Shown: piece by piece, positions 7,044 through 15,415 of the stretch
How positions within the stretch are numbered: position 1 is the first letter of the stretch
Layout of the letters: each line of letters begins with the position of its first letter
Assembly: GCA_020847975.1 (NCBI GenBank)
Contig: JADLBD010000238.1
Location: 1-59,223 of the forward strand
DNA: 59,223 nt
Source of the DNA: Bryobacterales bacterium
GTDB lineage: Bacteria > Acidobacteriota > Terriglobia > Bryobacterales > Bryobacteraceae
Direction of reading: 5' to 3'
The notes under the pieces: model-generated
What the model was told of the DNA's origin: nothing
The model's database searches: none
What the model saw: the letters and a program-made list of their open reading frames with translations, nothing else
Program-made: the position numbers and the translations under genes

Positions 7044-9533
7044 TTAATAGCGTAACGCTACCATGGGATCCACTTCCGTGGCCTTGCGCGCCGGCAGGCT
7101 GCCCGCCGCCAGGGCAACGGCGGCCAGTAAAACAGCGGCCCCCAACAACACCGCGGGGTCCGTGCTCTTCACGCCATAGAGCAGCGATTCAAACAGGCGG
7201 TTCGCCGCAACGGCAGCAGCGGAGCCAATCCCAATCCCGATGCCAAGCATAACCAGCACCTCGCGCAAAATGAGGCGGTGGATGTCATGCCGGTTTGCGC
7301 CCAGAGCCATGCGAATGCCGATTTCGTGGGTGCGGCGTGCCACAGTGTACGCCAGCACGCCATAAAGGCCGATCGCTGCCAGCAGCGTGGCCAGACAGGC
7401 AAAAGCGGCGGCAAACGTCGAGAGCAGCCGTTCGGCGAAGATCGATTCCGAGATTTGCGCGTTCATTGTCTTCAGCCGGTCCACGGGAATGTTCGGATCG
7501 AGCTTCGCCACTTCCCTGCGGATGAGCGGAGCGAACTGCTCGGCATCCATCGCGGTACGCACATAATAAAAAAGCGCTCCGAGCCGTTCGTCCTGACGGT
7601 AGGGCAGATAATACACGGCTCGTGGTTCGTTGGTCACCTGACTGTACTTGCTGTCTTTCACCACGCCGACGATCTCGATGTTCGTCTTCGTGCCCGGTCC
7701 CGAGCCGATCCCGAGATGGCGTCCCAGCGGATTACGCGTATCGAAGTACCGCTTGGCGAACGTCTGGTTGATGATGGCCACCTTGGGAGAGTTCATCGAA
7801 TCTGCCCGCGTGAACTCGCGGCCCGCAACGAGTGGAATGCCGAGGGTGGCGAAAAAAGCGGGACCGATTTCGTTGATATACGCGTTCCTGTCCGACTCTC
7901 CTTTCGATGTGTAGCCCTCCACCGTGATGCTGTTCGAAGCGTTGCTGTCAGCGATCAGCGGGATCTCGGCTGCCGATACCATCCGCGCGCCGGGTAACGC
8001 GGCGAGGCGGTCTTCCAGTTGTTCGAACAGCGCCACGGCACGCTCCCGGTTGTACTTGGCAAGCTCCGGGCGGAGCGAGAAGGTCATCAGCCTGTCGCTC
8101 GAGAAGCCGACATCGATGCGCGTCATCTTTACAAGACTTGACGCAAACAATCCCGCCGTCACCAGCAACATTAAAGAGAGGGCAACTTGCGCGATCACGA
8201 GTGAATCGCGGAAATACCGGGAGGAGCCCGTGGTGACGGGCGTCAACTGGTCCTTCAGTGTGGGCGCAACGTCGGGTTTGGTGGCCTGAAGCGCCGGATA
8301 AAGACCGAACGCCAATCCGGTCGCCAGCGACACGGCCAGGCAATAGAGTAGAACACGACCGTCCAGTTGGGAGTTGATAAAGCCGCTCAGCTCCGTAGGG
8401 GGGATGAAGGAGATCAGTACGTCCAGCGTCCACTGGGCAACCAGAAGTCCCAGCAGACCTCCGGAGAGGGACAGGATCCACGATTCGAGCAGCAGTTGGC
8501 GGATCAGGCGCGCGCGGCTCGCCCCAATCGACAGCCGGATGGCGATCTCCTTCCGGCGCCCGGCGGCCTTCGCCAGCAGAAGATTCGCGGCATTCGCGCA
8601 CGCGATCAATAGAACGAAAACCGTGATGCCGGTGAGGAGGGCGAGCGGCGTGGAAGCAGCCTGGCGCACTCCGCCCCTCCCGCCCGAACCAGGCTTCAGC
8701 ACAATGCGCTTGTTGAGAAAGCGATCGAGCAGCATCTTGTCGGGATGGTTCAGCAGTTTGGCATCCTCCTGCTGGATGGCATGAAACGGCGAGTTGATCT
8801 CTTCGGCCGCGCGTTCCAGCGTCATCCCCGGCTTGAGCCGGCCTACCAGCGTTACCCAATAGTCCTTCCGGTCCTCCATGCCGTCCCAGTTCGGCGTCAT
8901 CTGGGCCTTCATGGTGATGGGAACAAAGACATCGATTGGCCTTCCGAGCGTATCCCCATGGAAGCCCTTCGGAGCTACTCCCACGATCGTCATGGAATAG
9001 CCGTTGACCAGAATCGGCTGGTTGAGGACCTCAGGGCGGGCCCCCAGCCGGTTCGTCCAGTAGCTGTGGCTGAGGACTGCTACGTAATGGCCTCCGGGAG
9101 TTCGGTCGTCCTCCGGTGTAAACAAGCGTCCGATTGCCGGCTGCATTCCCAGCAGTTCGAAGTAGTTGCCGGAGACCAGGTGGATTTGGCCGGGCAAAGC
9201 CTGATTGTGGTAAGAAAGGCTGGCCGCAAAGGCGCGCATCCCCGCGATGCCCGCAAAGCTCGTCTGCTTCTTCTGAAGGTCGCGGAACATGGGGTAAGAG
9301 AACGATGGCATTCCGCCCTCGTCCGTGGAACTGCGGCCCTGCACAGGCCCTGGCTGATAAAAAAACACCAATTGCTCGGGGTGGCGAACCGGCAAACCAC
9401 GCAGCAGAATCTGGTCCAGAATGGTGAAGATCGCGGTGTTAGCTCCAATGCCGAGCGCCAGAGAGAGAATCATGACACCACTAACGGCAGGAGCCCGGAG
9501 AAGGGTGCGGAGGGCAAAGCGCAGGTCAGACAC
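7044..9533 (-). CDS. ADOP-type ABC transporter permease (MacB/FtsX-like)
   Basis: 829 residues, close to the usual 800-880 of acidobacterial duplicated orphan permeases. The N-terminus SDLRFALRTLLRAPAVSGVM is the typical ADOP start, followed by TM1, a MacB_PCD periplasmic domain (about 45-260), three FtsX helices (about 290-430), then a duplicated TM plus periplasmic domain plus FtsX set ending in AGSLPARKATEVDPMVALRY. No ATP-binding subunit is encoded nearby, as is usual for these orphan permeases. The start is GTG at 9531-9533 with GGGAGG six bases upstream; that site lies in an inverted repeat (9540-9572). Likely exports or senses an envelope compound; substrate unknown. Confidence 0.93.
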   Translation of the reverse strand: MSDLRFALRTLLRAPAVSGVMILSLALGIGANTAIFTILDQILLRGLPVRHPEQLVFFYQPGPVQGRSSTDEGGMPSFSYPMFRDLQKKQTSFAGIAGMRAFAASLSYHNQALPGQIHLVSGNYFELLGMQPAIGRLFTPEDDRTPGGHYVAVLSHSYWTNRLGARPEVLNQPILVNGYSMTIVGVAPKGFHGDTLGRPIDVFVPITMKAQMTPNWDGMEDRKDYWVTLVGRLKPGMTLERAAEEINSPFHAIQQEDAKLLNHPDKMLLDRFLNKRIVLKPGSGGRGGVRQAASTPLALLTGITVFVLLIACANAANLLLAKAAGRRKEIAIRLSIGASRARLIRQLLLESWILSLSGGLLGLLVAQWTLDVLISFIPPTELSGFINSQLDGRVLLYCLAVSLATGLAFGLYPALQATKPDVAPTLKDQLTPVTTGSSRYFRDSLVIAQVALSLMLLVTAGLFASSLVKMTRIDVGFSSDRLMTFSLRPELAKYNRERAVALFEQLEDRLAALPGARMVSAAEIPLIADSNASNSITVEGYTSKGESDRNAYINEIGPAFFATLGIPLVAGREFTRADSMNSPKVAIINQTFAKRYFDTRNPLGRHLGIGSGPGTKTNIEIVGVVKDSKYSQVTNEPRAVYYLPYRQDERLGALFYYVRTAMDAEQFAPLIRREVAKLDPNIPVDRLKTMNAQISESIFAERLLSTFAAAFACLATLLAAIGLYGVLAYTVARRTHEIGIRMALGANRHDIHRLILREVLVMLGIGIGIGSAAAVAANRLFESLLYGVKSTDPAVLLGAAVLLAAVALAAGSLPARKATEVDPMVALRY

Positions 9534-9539
9534 GTGAGG

Positions 9540-9572
9540 CCTCCCAGGACCACATCATGGCACGCTGGGAGG
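9540..9572 (-). promoter_or_regulatory. Inverted repeat that would mask the ADOP ribosome binding site
   Basis: On the minus strand CCTCCCAG, a 17-base spacer and CTGGGAGG form a perfect 8-bp inverted repeat. The second arm contains GGGAGG, the only good ribosome binding site for the GTG start at 9531-9533. Folding would close that site. There is no T tract, so it is not a standard terminator. Translational control is inference. Confidence 0.45.
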
Positions 9573-9617
9573 ATTTCGCCTAGTGGCGCAGGGTCAGATT
9601 TTACTTTTACCCCGCGC

Positions 9618-11159
9618 TCACTCTTTCGGGCGGACGGCAAACATGCATTGATAGCCGAAGAGCCCTGGCAGGAGTTTCGTGATCACTCCAAGCGCCGCCG
9701 TGGCCATTCGCATGAGCGGGTTTCTTGCGGACAAGCCAAGAGCTAGCTCGATGGGCATCACAGTCATCGTCTGGCGGACTACCTGGTAGCCGCAGTTCTC
9801 CAACATCCGCCGCGCTGTCTTCCGCGTGAAGAAGCGGAGATGCGTCCTGTCGAGGATGCCCCGGTCGGCATATTCAAACCGCCCGAACAGCATCGAGAGC
9901 CGCACAGTGATGTTAGCCACGTTGGGCAGGGAGACGATGATCTGGCCCTTCGGCGTCAGCAACTCTTTCGCCTCCCGCAGGATCCGTTCCGGGTCTGGAA
10001 GGTGCTCGATCACGTCCATCAACAGGATCTTGTCGAACGCTTTCCGCTCGAGTTGAGGGATCAGCGGCGCAAGCCCCTTGCTGAGATCGGCGCGGATGTA
10101 CTGCCGCATGGCATCGGCCTTCCGTGGGGATTTCACCATGTCGATGCCGGTCACCTCGTTGCCAAGCTGCCCCACCTCCTGGGCCTGAAACCCTTCCCCA
10201 CAGCCAACATCCAGCACCGTCTGCTGCGATCCCACCCACTTCCTCAGGTAGTAGTGACTCGAGTACCTGCTCTCTTTTACCGGGTAGTGCGTCCAATATT
10301 CGGCAAACTCGGGAAATCTTTCAAGCGATTGCACGGTGCGCCGGTAGCGCCGGACGGCCTTGGTCACGTCCAGCGCGTACTTCATGCCGTTGACGTAGCA
10401 GATTTCGCCGCCGTAATAGGTCGGTATGGGCACCTCGCGGATGCGCATCCCCTGGTGATGGAGCTTGATGATGATCTCCGTGTCGAAATGGAAATCATCG
10501 GTCATGCGCGAGAAATCAATCTGCTCTAAAGCCTGAAGGCTGTAGGCGCGGTATCCGCTGTGAAACTCCGTCAGGTTGAGGCCCAGCGCGCGGTTCTCCA
10601 TCGTCGTGAGAATCCGGTTGCCGATGTACTTGTAAAACGGCATGCCGCCTTTGAGCGGACCGCCGTAGTCCTTCATCATGCGCGAACCGAAAACGGCGTC
10701 GGCTTGTCCGGTGACGATGGGGTGGTAGAGATGCGACAGAATCTCCGGGGCATACTGCCCGTCGCCGTGCAACAGCACCACCACATCGAACCCACGTTCG
10801 AGAAAGTAGCGGTAGCCGGCCTTCTGGTTCCCTCCGTACCCCAGATTTTCCGGGTGCCGGATGACATGCAGCTTCTCGAGCTGCGATACGGATTTGTAGC
10901 CGAGCGCCAGTTCATAAGTGGAGTCCTGGCTGGCGTCATCCATTACCGCCACTTCGGAGACGTTCTCCCAGGCATCCGCGGGAATGCGGTTGAGGACCTT
11001 CGTGAGCGTCGTGACCGCGTTGTAGGCAACGATCAGAATTCCGATCTTTTTCCCGTGGTTCAGCGCCCGCGGATCCGGGCTCGCCGCCGCCATGACCGCT
11101 CCCTTGCCCGGAATGGGCTCCCGAATTCGGGCCTTCCCTACTGCCGTGGAAGATGCCAT
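9618..11159 (-). CDS. Fused family-2 glycosyltransferase and SAM methyltransferase
   Basis: 513 residues. Residues about 37-270 are a GT-A family 2 glycosyltransferase of the dolichol-phosphate mannosyltransferase type (KIGILIVAYNAVTTLTKVLN; VAVMDDASQDST; VVVLLHGDGQYAPEILSHL; FHSGYRAYS). Residues about 295-480 are a class I methyltransferase (TVLDVGCGEGFQAQEVGQLG; ILLMDVIEHLPDPERILREA; DRTHLRFFTRKTARRMLENC). A weak C-terminal hydrophobic stretch follows. The first ATG (11157-11159) is used, but an internal ATG at 11091-11093 has a better GGGAG site and loses no domain. The membrane glycosyltransferase gene lies 41 bases upstream on the same strand, suggesting a shared job in making or modifying a lipid-linked glycan. 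Confidence 0.88.
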   Translation of the reverse strand: MASSTAVGKARIREPIPGKGAVMAAASPDPRALNHGKKIGILIVAYNAVTTLTKVLNRIPADAWENVSEVAVMDDASQDSTYELALGYKSVSQLEKLHVIRHPENLGYGGNQKAGYRYFLERGFDVVVLLHGDGQYAPEILSHLYHPIVTGQADAVFGSRMMKDYGGPLKGGMPFYKYIGNRILTTMENRALGLNLTEFHSGYRAYSLQALEQIDFSRMTDDFHFDTEIIIKLHHQGMRIREVPIPTYYGGEICYVNGMKYALDVTKAVRRYRRTVQSLERFPEFAEYWTHYPVKESRYSSHYYLRKWVGSQQTVLDVGCGEGFQAQEVGQLGNEVTGIDMVKSPRKADAMRQYIRADLSKGLAPLIPQLERKAFDKILLMDVIEHLPDPERILREAKELLTPKGQIIVSLPNVANITVRLSMLFGRFEYADRGILDRTHLRFFTRKTARRMLENCGYQVVRQTMTVMPIELALGLSARNPLMRMATAALGVITKLLPGLFGYQCMFAVRPKE

Positions 11160-11200
11160 CTGAATTCTTTGAGTTTAGCAGGAAGCCGCGGAGGGGTTGG

Positions 11201-12787
11201 TCAATTGGGAACGCGGAAAACCGCGAAGTGGTTGCCGAATTCCGCCAGTTCGGGCAGGACCGTGCCGCTGTACTGCACGTTGAGCATGCGGTTGATGGGG
11301 CTCCCCCAGCCGCCGTCGAAGACCCACACCTCGGCTCCCCTCTCCAGGTGGTAGGTTTGCTTCAGTACCTTCAATTCGTTCACGAAGGGCGTGGGATCGA
11401 GCGACCACTCCGGCGTCATCACGACGTGGAGCCCATCGAGGTTGTAATCCCAGAAGTGCCCGCGAGTTGGAGTCGGGTAGACGCCGGGACTGTGGTAGAA
11501 AAGCAGCAGTAGAGCGCTCTGCAAGTCCACGAACACAATTCCTTTTGGAGAGACTTTCTCCCTCAGATAGCGAACCGCATCCACGGCGAACTCGCGCCGC
11601 TGCTCGGCTACAGGCAGCACCTGGGCTTCCGGCAGCGCCGCAAGCCGCCAGACAGGGACTATCACCGCAATCCCGGCCAGCAATAGGGGGAGCCTTCCTT
11701 TCCCCGCCACCCCCGCCACTGCGGCGACACAGGCCGCAATCCACAGGAAAAGAGGCAGGCTATGCCTGGTTCCCCCATAAGGGTAGAGTCCGCTCCCAGC
11801 CGCGGCCATGCATGACAGGAACGCCACAGCCGATCCGGCGATCAGTGGCCGGCCCTTCGGGTAGCGCTCGAAAAGGAAGCCGATGCCGGCCATCGCCAGC
11901 ATGGCGCCGATAAGTCCTTCCCACGGCGAACCGAAGGCGTAACTATACAATCCGGCGGTGTGCCTGCCGAGAAAGCTTGCGGCGTCGCAGCCCTGCGCGC
12001 AATACATGGTGCTAAGCCACCCTTCGCGCGCCTCTTTCGAAATTCCCGCGTCCCGGAGCTTAGAAATGTGAGTGACATAGAGAACCAGGTAGAGGAGGAT
12101 CGCGCCGGCTTGACCGCCAATCCAGGCAAGCTGCGTTCTGCGCGGCAGTCCGGCTCTCCACACCCGCAGCAAGGTGTAGACCCCGAATCCGACTGTGAAC
12201 CAGACTGCGGAGTAATCCGAGAGAATCGCCAGCGCGAGCATCGCTGCCGAGATCGCCATCCATTTGGAAGACGCCTCTTCCACCCCGCGTTCGAAATAGT
12301 AGAGCGCCGCCAAGGCGAAGCAGAAAACCGGCATATAGTGGCGGATCTCCGTCGCCAGGTTGAAAATAGGCGGTGTGAACGCGAGCAGCATGGCGAGCGT
12401 GAAGCCGGCTTCCTGGTTTAGCGCCAGCGCCCCCCACCGCCAGGCGAACCAGATCATGCCGCAGTAGGCGGAAATGGGGATCAGCCGCAGGAACCACTCC
12501 GCCGTACTGAGCTTCAGCCAGAAATGGAGCAGCAGAATCAGCAGGGGCGGATGAGCATTTGTATTGTTCTCGAGATAGGCCTGGTAGAGCGTCGTCTGGT
12601 GTGCAAGCTGATAGTGGAGCGCTTCGTCCGGGTTGAGGTGAATGAGGGCGGCGTGCCGCAGTTGGACTCCGAGCAGGACTACGATGACGGCGATCACCAG
12701 CCAGGGGAGCCTGGAATCGAGCAATGTGCCAATATCTGAAGAAGATGAGGTTGTGGCCGTTCCGGCCGGTTTCTTTCCGCCGCCCAT
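11201..12787 (-). CDS. PMT/ArnT-like membrane glycosyltransferase
   Basis: 528 residues, largely hydrophobic with about 10-12 membrane segments. After a first helix (WLVIAVIVVLLGVQLR) comes LIHLNPDEALHYQLAHQTTL, where the Asp-Glu pair in the first loop matches the metal-binding acidic site of the GT-C fold (GT39/GT83/PMT_2). NAHPPLLILLLHFWLKL and FLRLIPISAYCG match the next conserved stretch. The C-terminal 130 residues are a soluble domain. These enzymes move sugars from polyprenyl-phosphate donors to lipids or proteins on the outer face of the membrane. The following gene encodes a polyprenyl-phosphate-sugar synthase-like protein, which would make the donor. Confidence 0.8.
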   Translation of the reverse strand: MGGGKKPAGTATTSSSSDIGTLLDSRLPWLVIAVIVVLLGVQLRHAALIHLNPDEALHYQLAHQTTLYQAYLENNTNAHPPLLILLLHFWLKLSTAEWFLRLIPISAYCGMIWFAWRWGALALNQEAGFTLAMLLAFTPPIFNLATEIRHYMPVFCFALAALYYFERGVEEASSKWMAISAAMLALAILSDYSAVWFTVGFGVYTLLRVWRAGLPRRTQLAWIGGQAGAILLYLVLYVTHISKLRDAGISKEAREGWLSTMYCAQGCDAASFLGRHTAGLYSYAFGSPWEGLIGAMLAMAGIGFLFERYPKGRPLIAGSAVAFLSCMAAAGSGLYPYGGTRHSLPLFLWIAACVAAVAGVAGKGRLPLLLAGIAVIVPVWRLAALPEAQVLPVAEQRREFAVDAVRYLREKVSPKGIVFVDLQSALLLLFYHSPGVYPTPTRGHFWDYNLDGLHVVMTPEWSLDPTPFVNELKVLKQTYHLERGAEVWVFDGGWGSPINRMLNVQYSGTVLPELAEFGNHFAVFRVPN

Positions 12788-12841
12788 GCGAAGCTTACTT
12801 CGACACTATAGCAACCGGCGGTGGAAGGGCGGCAGGGAGCG

Positions 12842-14368
12842 CTACAGGTTCACGGCCAGCTTGCGGCGCTGGGTATCCATCGAGATGGTCTTGCGGTTGC
12901 GTTTGGTCTGGTACATCCGCTCACTGGCGGAAGCGGCCGAGTCGGCGAGGCTTTCCCCGCGTACCTCGACGGCGCCCCAACTGAAGAGGACCGAGAAATT
13001 ACTCAGTGACCGCAGTTGGAAGTTCCAGAGCCGTTCGGAGATGGCAGTGAGGCGTCGCTGGGCCTCCGCTCCGGTTTCATTCGGGAAGACCAGGATAAAC
13101 TCGTCCTCGGCGGAACGGCAGCCGAAATCGACACCTTCGCGCAGCAACCCGCTCACCATGGTCTCTACCGATTGCATCAAATCCTGCATCGGGACCGGTC
13201 CCATCTTCTCGCGGTGGTGACTATAGTCGTTGATTCCAATGGCCACCACTACGCCGGTCAAAGCATCCGTGGATTGCAAGTGGGAGGTAAGGACGGAACG
13301 GTCATGGTAGCCCGGGGGAAGCCTCAACTCCGGCATGGCAGGAAATTCGGCAACCGCCACGTGTTGTGATGGCGGATCCATCTCCTCTTCGATCTCTACC
13401 TCCACGGTGGCCGCCGCTGGTTCAATTTCGGGCGTGAATTCGAGTTCCCCCTCAAACACCCCCGATTCCGCAAATGGTTCCTCTGTCTGCTCGAGGACGG
13501 GACCCGCGCTCCCTTCGGCGGGGGGCTGCGCCGGCATCTCCATGGTCACAGTGGAAATAGCGGTTGCGCCAGACGGCGTCAGCGCCACTTCCTCCACAAT
13601 CTTACGTTCCGCTTTCTCTACTTCCAGCACCGGCGCCTGCTCAACAGGCGCATCCTCGGCAGCAATCGATGGCGTGCTCGTCGCCGCCACCACCCGGTCC
13701 AGCAGACCGCGGTACGTCCAGAAGCCGTCCTGCTTGGCCGCTGGCTTGGTCACCAGGGGTGGAACGGATTCCTGAACCGGCACCGGAGGCGGAACCAGAG
13801 AGATTGTCTCCTTCACACCAGCCGCCAGATCAGAGGGTGGTTCCTCACGCTGCACTTTCGCCGCCAGCTTCTCTTCCTGCTCCTTCTTTACCCACGCGGG
13901 AACAGAAAGAGATTCGACAAGTGTATGCGGGCGAGTGGAAGCCGGACGGTTCTCCCCGGTTGACGCCGCTGGAACCTCCTCCATCGACCCTGTGGACCTG
14001 ATCTTGATTTCCGGCGCCGGCTTCGATTTAGGTTCTTCCGGCACGGGCCAGTTGGATGCGCGAGCCATTGCCGGAACAAACTTCGACCGGGTTGCCGTCC
14101 GCGCCTCTAAAGGCCGGGCCGGCTGTTGCTGCCCCGCCACCAGATGCCCTGCCCCCATCAGATGCCGGAGCCACTCGACCGCCCCAAGCTGCGCCTCTGT
14201 TGCTTTGTGCTTTTCCTGCTCTTCCCGGCGTACCCGCAACTCCACATTGTGTTCCCGGAGATGCTCATTGTTGCTCTTGAGGTAGTCGCAAATCAGGGCA
14301 ACGAATGCCGTTCCAAGAATCACGATCAGGCTGACGAAGATCTGAAGTTCGAGAGTGCCGGGTTCCAT
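12842..14368 (-). CDS. Membrane-anchored protein with degenerate GGDEF domain
   Basis: 508 residues from the ATG at 14366-14368. One membrane helix (IFVSLIVILGTAFVALICDY) opens the protein, then a short charged coiled coil (LREHNVELRVRREEQEKHK), about 270 residues of low-complexity Pro/Ala/Glu/Val linker, and a C-terminal domain like a diguanylate cyclase (VVVAIGINDYSHHREKMG; FGCRSAEDEFILVFPNETG; MYQTKRNRKTI). The catalytic GGDEF is SAEDEF, so both glycines are lost, and synthesis of c-di-GMP is doubtful; a receptor or scaffold role is possible. A longer frame starts at 14419 but adds nothing recognisable. Confidence 0.75.
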   Translation of the reverse strand: MEPGTLELQIFVSLIVILGTAFVALICDYLKSNNEHLREHNVELRVRREEQEKHKATEAQLGAVEWLRHLMGAGHLVAGQQQPARPLEARTATRSKFVPAMARASNWPVPEEPKSKPAPEIKIRSTGSMEEVPAASTGENRPASTRPHTLVESLSVPAWVKKEQEEKLAAKVQREEPPSDLAAGVKETISLVPPPVPVQESVPPLVTKPAAKQDGFWTYRGLLDRVVAATSTPSIAAEDAPVEQAPVLEVEKAERKIVEEVALTPSGATAISTVTMEMPAQPPAEGSAGPVLEQTEEPFAESGVFEGELEFTPEIEPAAATVEVEIEEEMDPPSQHVAVAEFPAMPELRLPPGYHDRSVLTSHLQSTDALTGVVVAIGINDYSHHREKMGPVPMQDLMQSVETMVSGLLREGVDFGCRSAEDEFILVFPNETGAEAQRRLTAISERLWNFQLRSLSNFSVLFSWGAVEVRGESLADSAASASERMYQTKRNRKTISMDTQRRKLAVNL

Positions 14369-14545
14369 CGTCTCGTAGTGATCATATCGGCACGATGAAG
14401 CGGGTAAAATAGACCACAATTCTCAAAACATATTAGTACCTACGCTGGAATCGACATTAGCCTCAGAGTACCAGGGACTTATACCGTACTACTCGAAGAG
14501 AGATTTTTGCGAAATAAAGGCGAACATTGATGTTTACCTAGCGCC

Positions 14546-15367
14546 CTACGGGATCCCCCTCCCCGATCGCCTCCCCATCCCAGGCACTCCACTCTCCCGG
14601 CCCCCTCGCCCCGCACCAGTACCCCCGTCAATCGGCACCCTCCGCATCCCGTTCGTGAAATCGAGTTCCGAGTCCTCGAAATACAGCGGCCGGTCTAGCA
14701 CCATCTCGATCGTGGTACCTTTTGCCAGGATCGCGTCTGGCCCGCGTGACAGCAGGACCCCTACCATCCCCGCGGCCGCCCCGGCGGCTGCTCCCATGCC
14801 GGCCCCCAAGCCCGGACGTCCCGCGGCGGCGCCCGCTACCGTCCCAATCCATGTTCCGGTAACGGCGGTTTCGCCTACCGTGCGCGCATCTCCGGTTTTG
14901 TTGCCTTCACTAATGACCTTGCCTTCCTTGCGGTCGAGGTCTTCAGTGCCTCTTCCGTCAAGGCCGCTGATGCGGGCCCGGAAATCGCGGGTGACACCGT
15001 TCGGGAGCGTCAGCGAATCGAACCGAATGTACAGTTCCCCCTTGCCTTTCACGCGCCCGGGACGTTTCACCTGGGTAACCGTGCCGGCCACGTAGCTTCC
15101 GGGCGGAATGACAATTCTGCCGCTGATGACAATGGGGAAGGCCGTCTCCAGGTAGACGCGGTCGCCCTCGGCGGCATTGCGCGTGCTCACGCTGTTGATC
15201 AGGTTCAAGGGGATCCGCGTACCAGGCTCGACGTGATATTCGCCGGGATTTGCCGGATGAGCCGCGGGCGCAGCCGCCGGTTCCTGTTGCGCGAAAAGCA
15301 GGGCGGCGCTCAGACCAGCCAGCAACAGATGCACGGTCAATTTACCTCGCCTTATTTTATCCCACAT
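14546..15367 (-). CDS. Exported glycine-zipper protein, TrbI/VirB10-like beta domain
   Basis: 273 residues from the ATG at 15365-15367. A signal peptide (LTVHLLLAGLSAALLFAQQ) is followed by a beta domain: YHVEPGTRIPLNLINSVST, GDRVYLETAFPIVISGRIVI, PPGSYVAGTVTQVKRPGRVK and GELYIRFDSLTLPNGVTRDF. This layout recalls the VirB10/TrbI C-terminal domain. A glycine-zipper stretch (GAGMGAAAGAAAGMVGVLL) and a Gly/Arg tail follow. It is paralogous to the protein at 18904-19965; both flank the SBBP surface protein. It lies 48 bases downstream of that gene on the same strand. Outer-membrane or periplasmic location is inferred. Confidence 0.72.
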   Translation of the reverse strand: MWDKIRRGKLTVHLLLAGLSAALLFAQQEPAAAPAAHPANPGEYHVEPGTRIPLNLINSVSTRNAAEGDRVYLETAFPIVISGRIVIPPGSYVAGTVTQVKRPGRVKGKGELYIRFDSLTLPNGVTRDFRARISGLDGRGTEDLDRKEGKVISEGNKTGDARTVGETAVTGTWIGTVAGAAAGRPGLGAGMGAAAGAAAGMVGVLLSRGPDAILAKGTTIEMVLDRPLYFEDSELDFTNGMRRVPIDGGTGAGRGGRESGVPGMGRRSGRGIP

Positions 15368-15415
15368 AACAATACAAACGCGGCGCCGGCGGAGGAAGTT
15401 TCTCCCCAAACGGGA

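Noticed and set aside
9584..9612. GGGTCAGATTTTACTTTTACCCC-like end motif, with a faintly similar stretch near 39910
   Set aside because: It recalls ends of REP-like or IS elements, but the two sites do not align well and no transposase is near.
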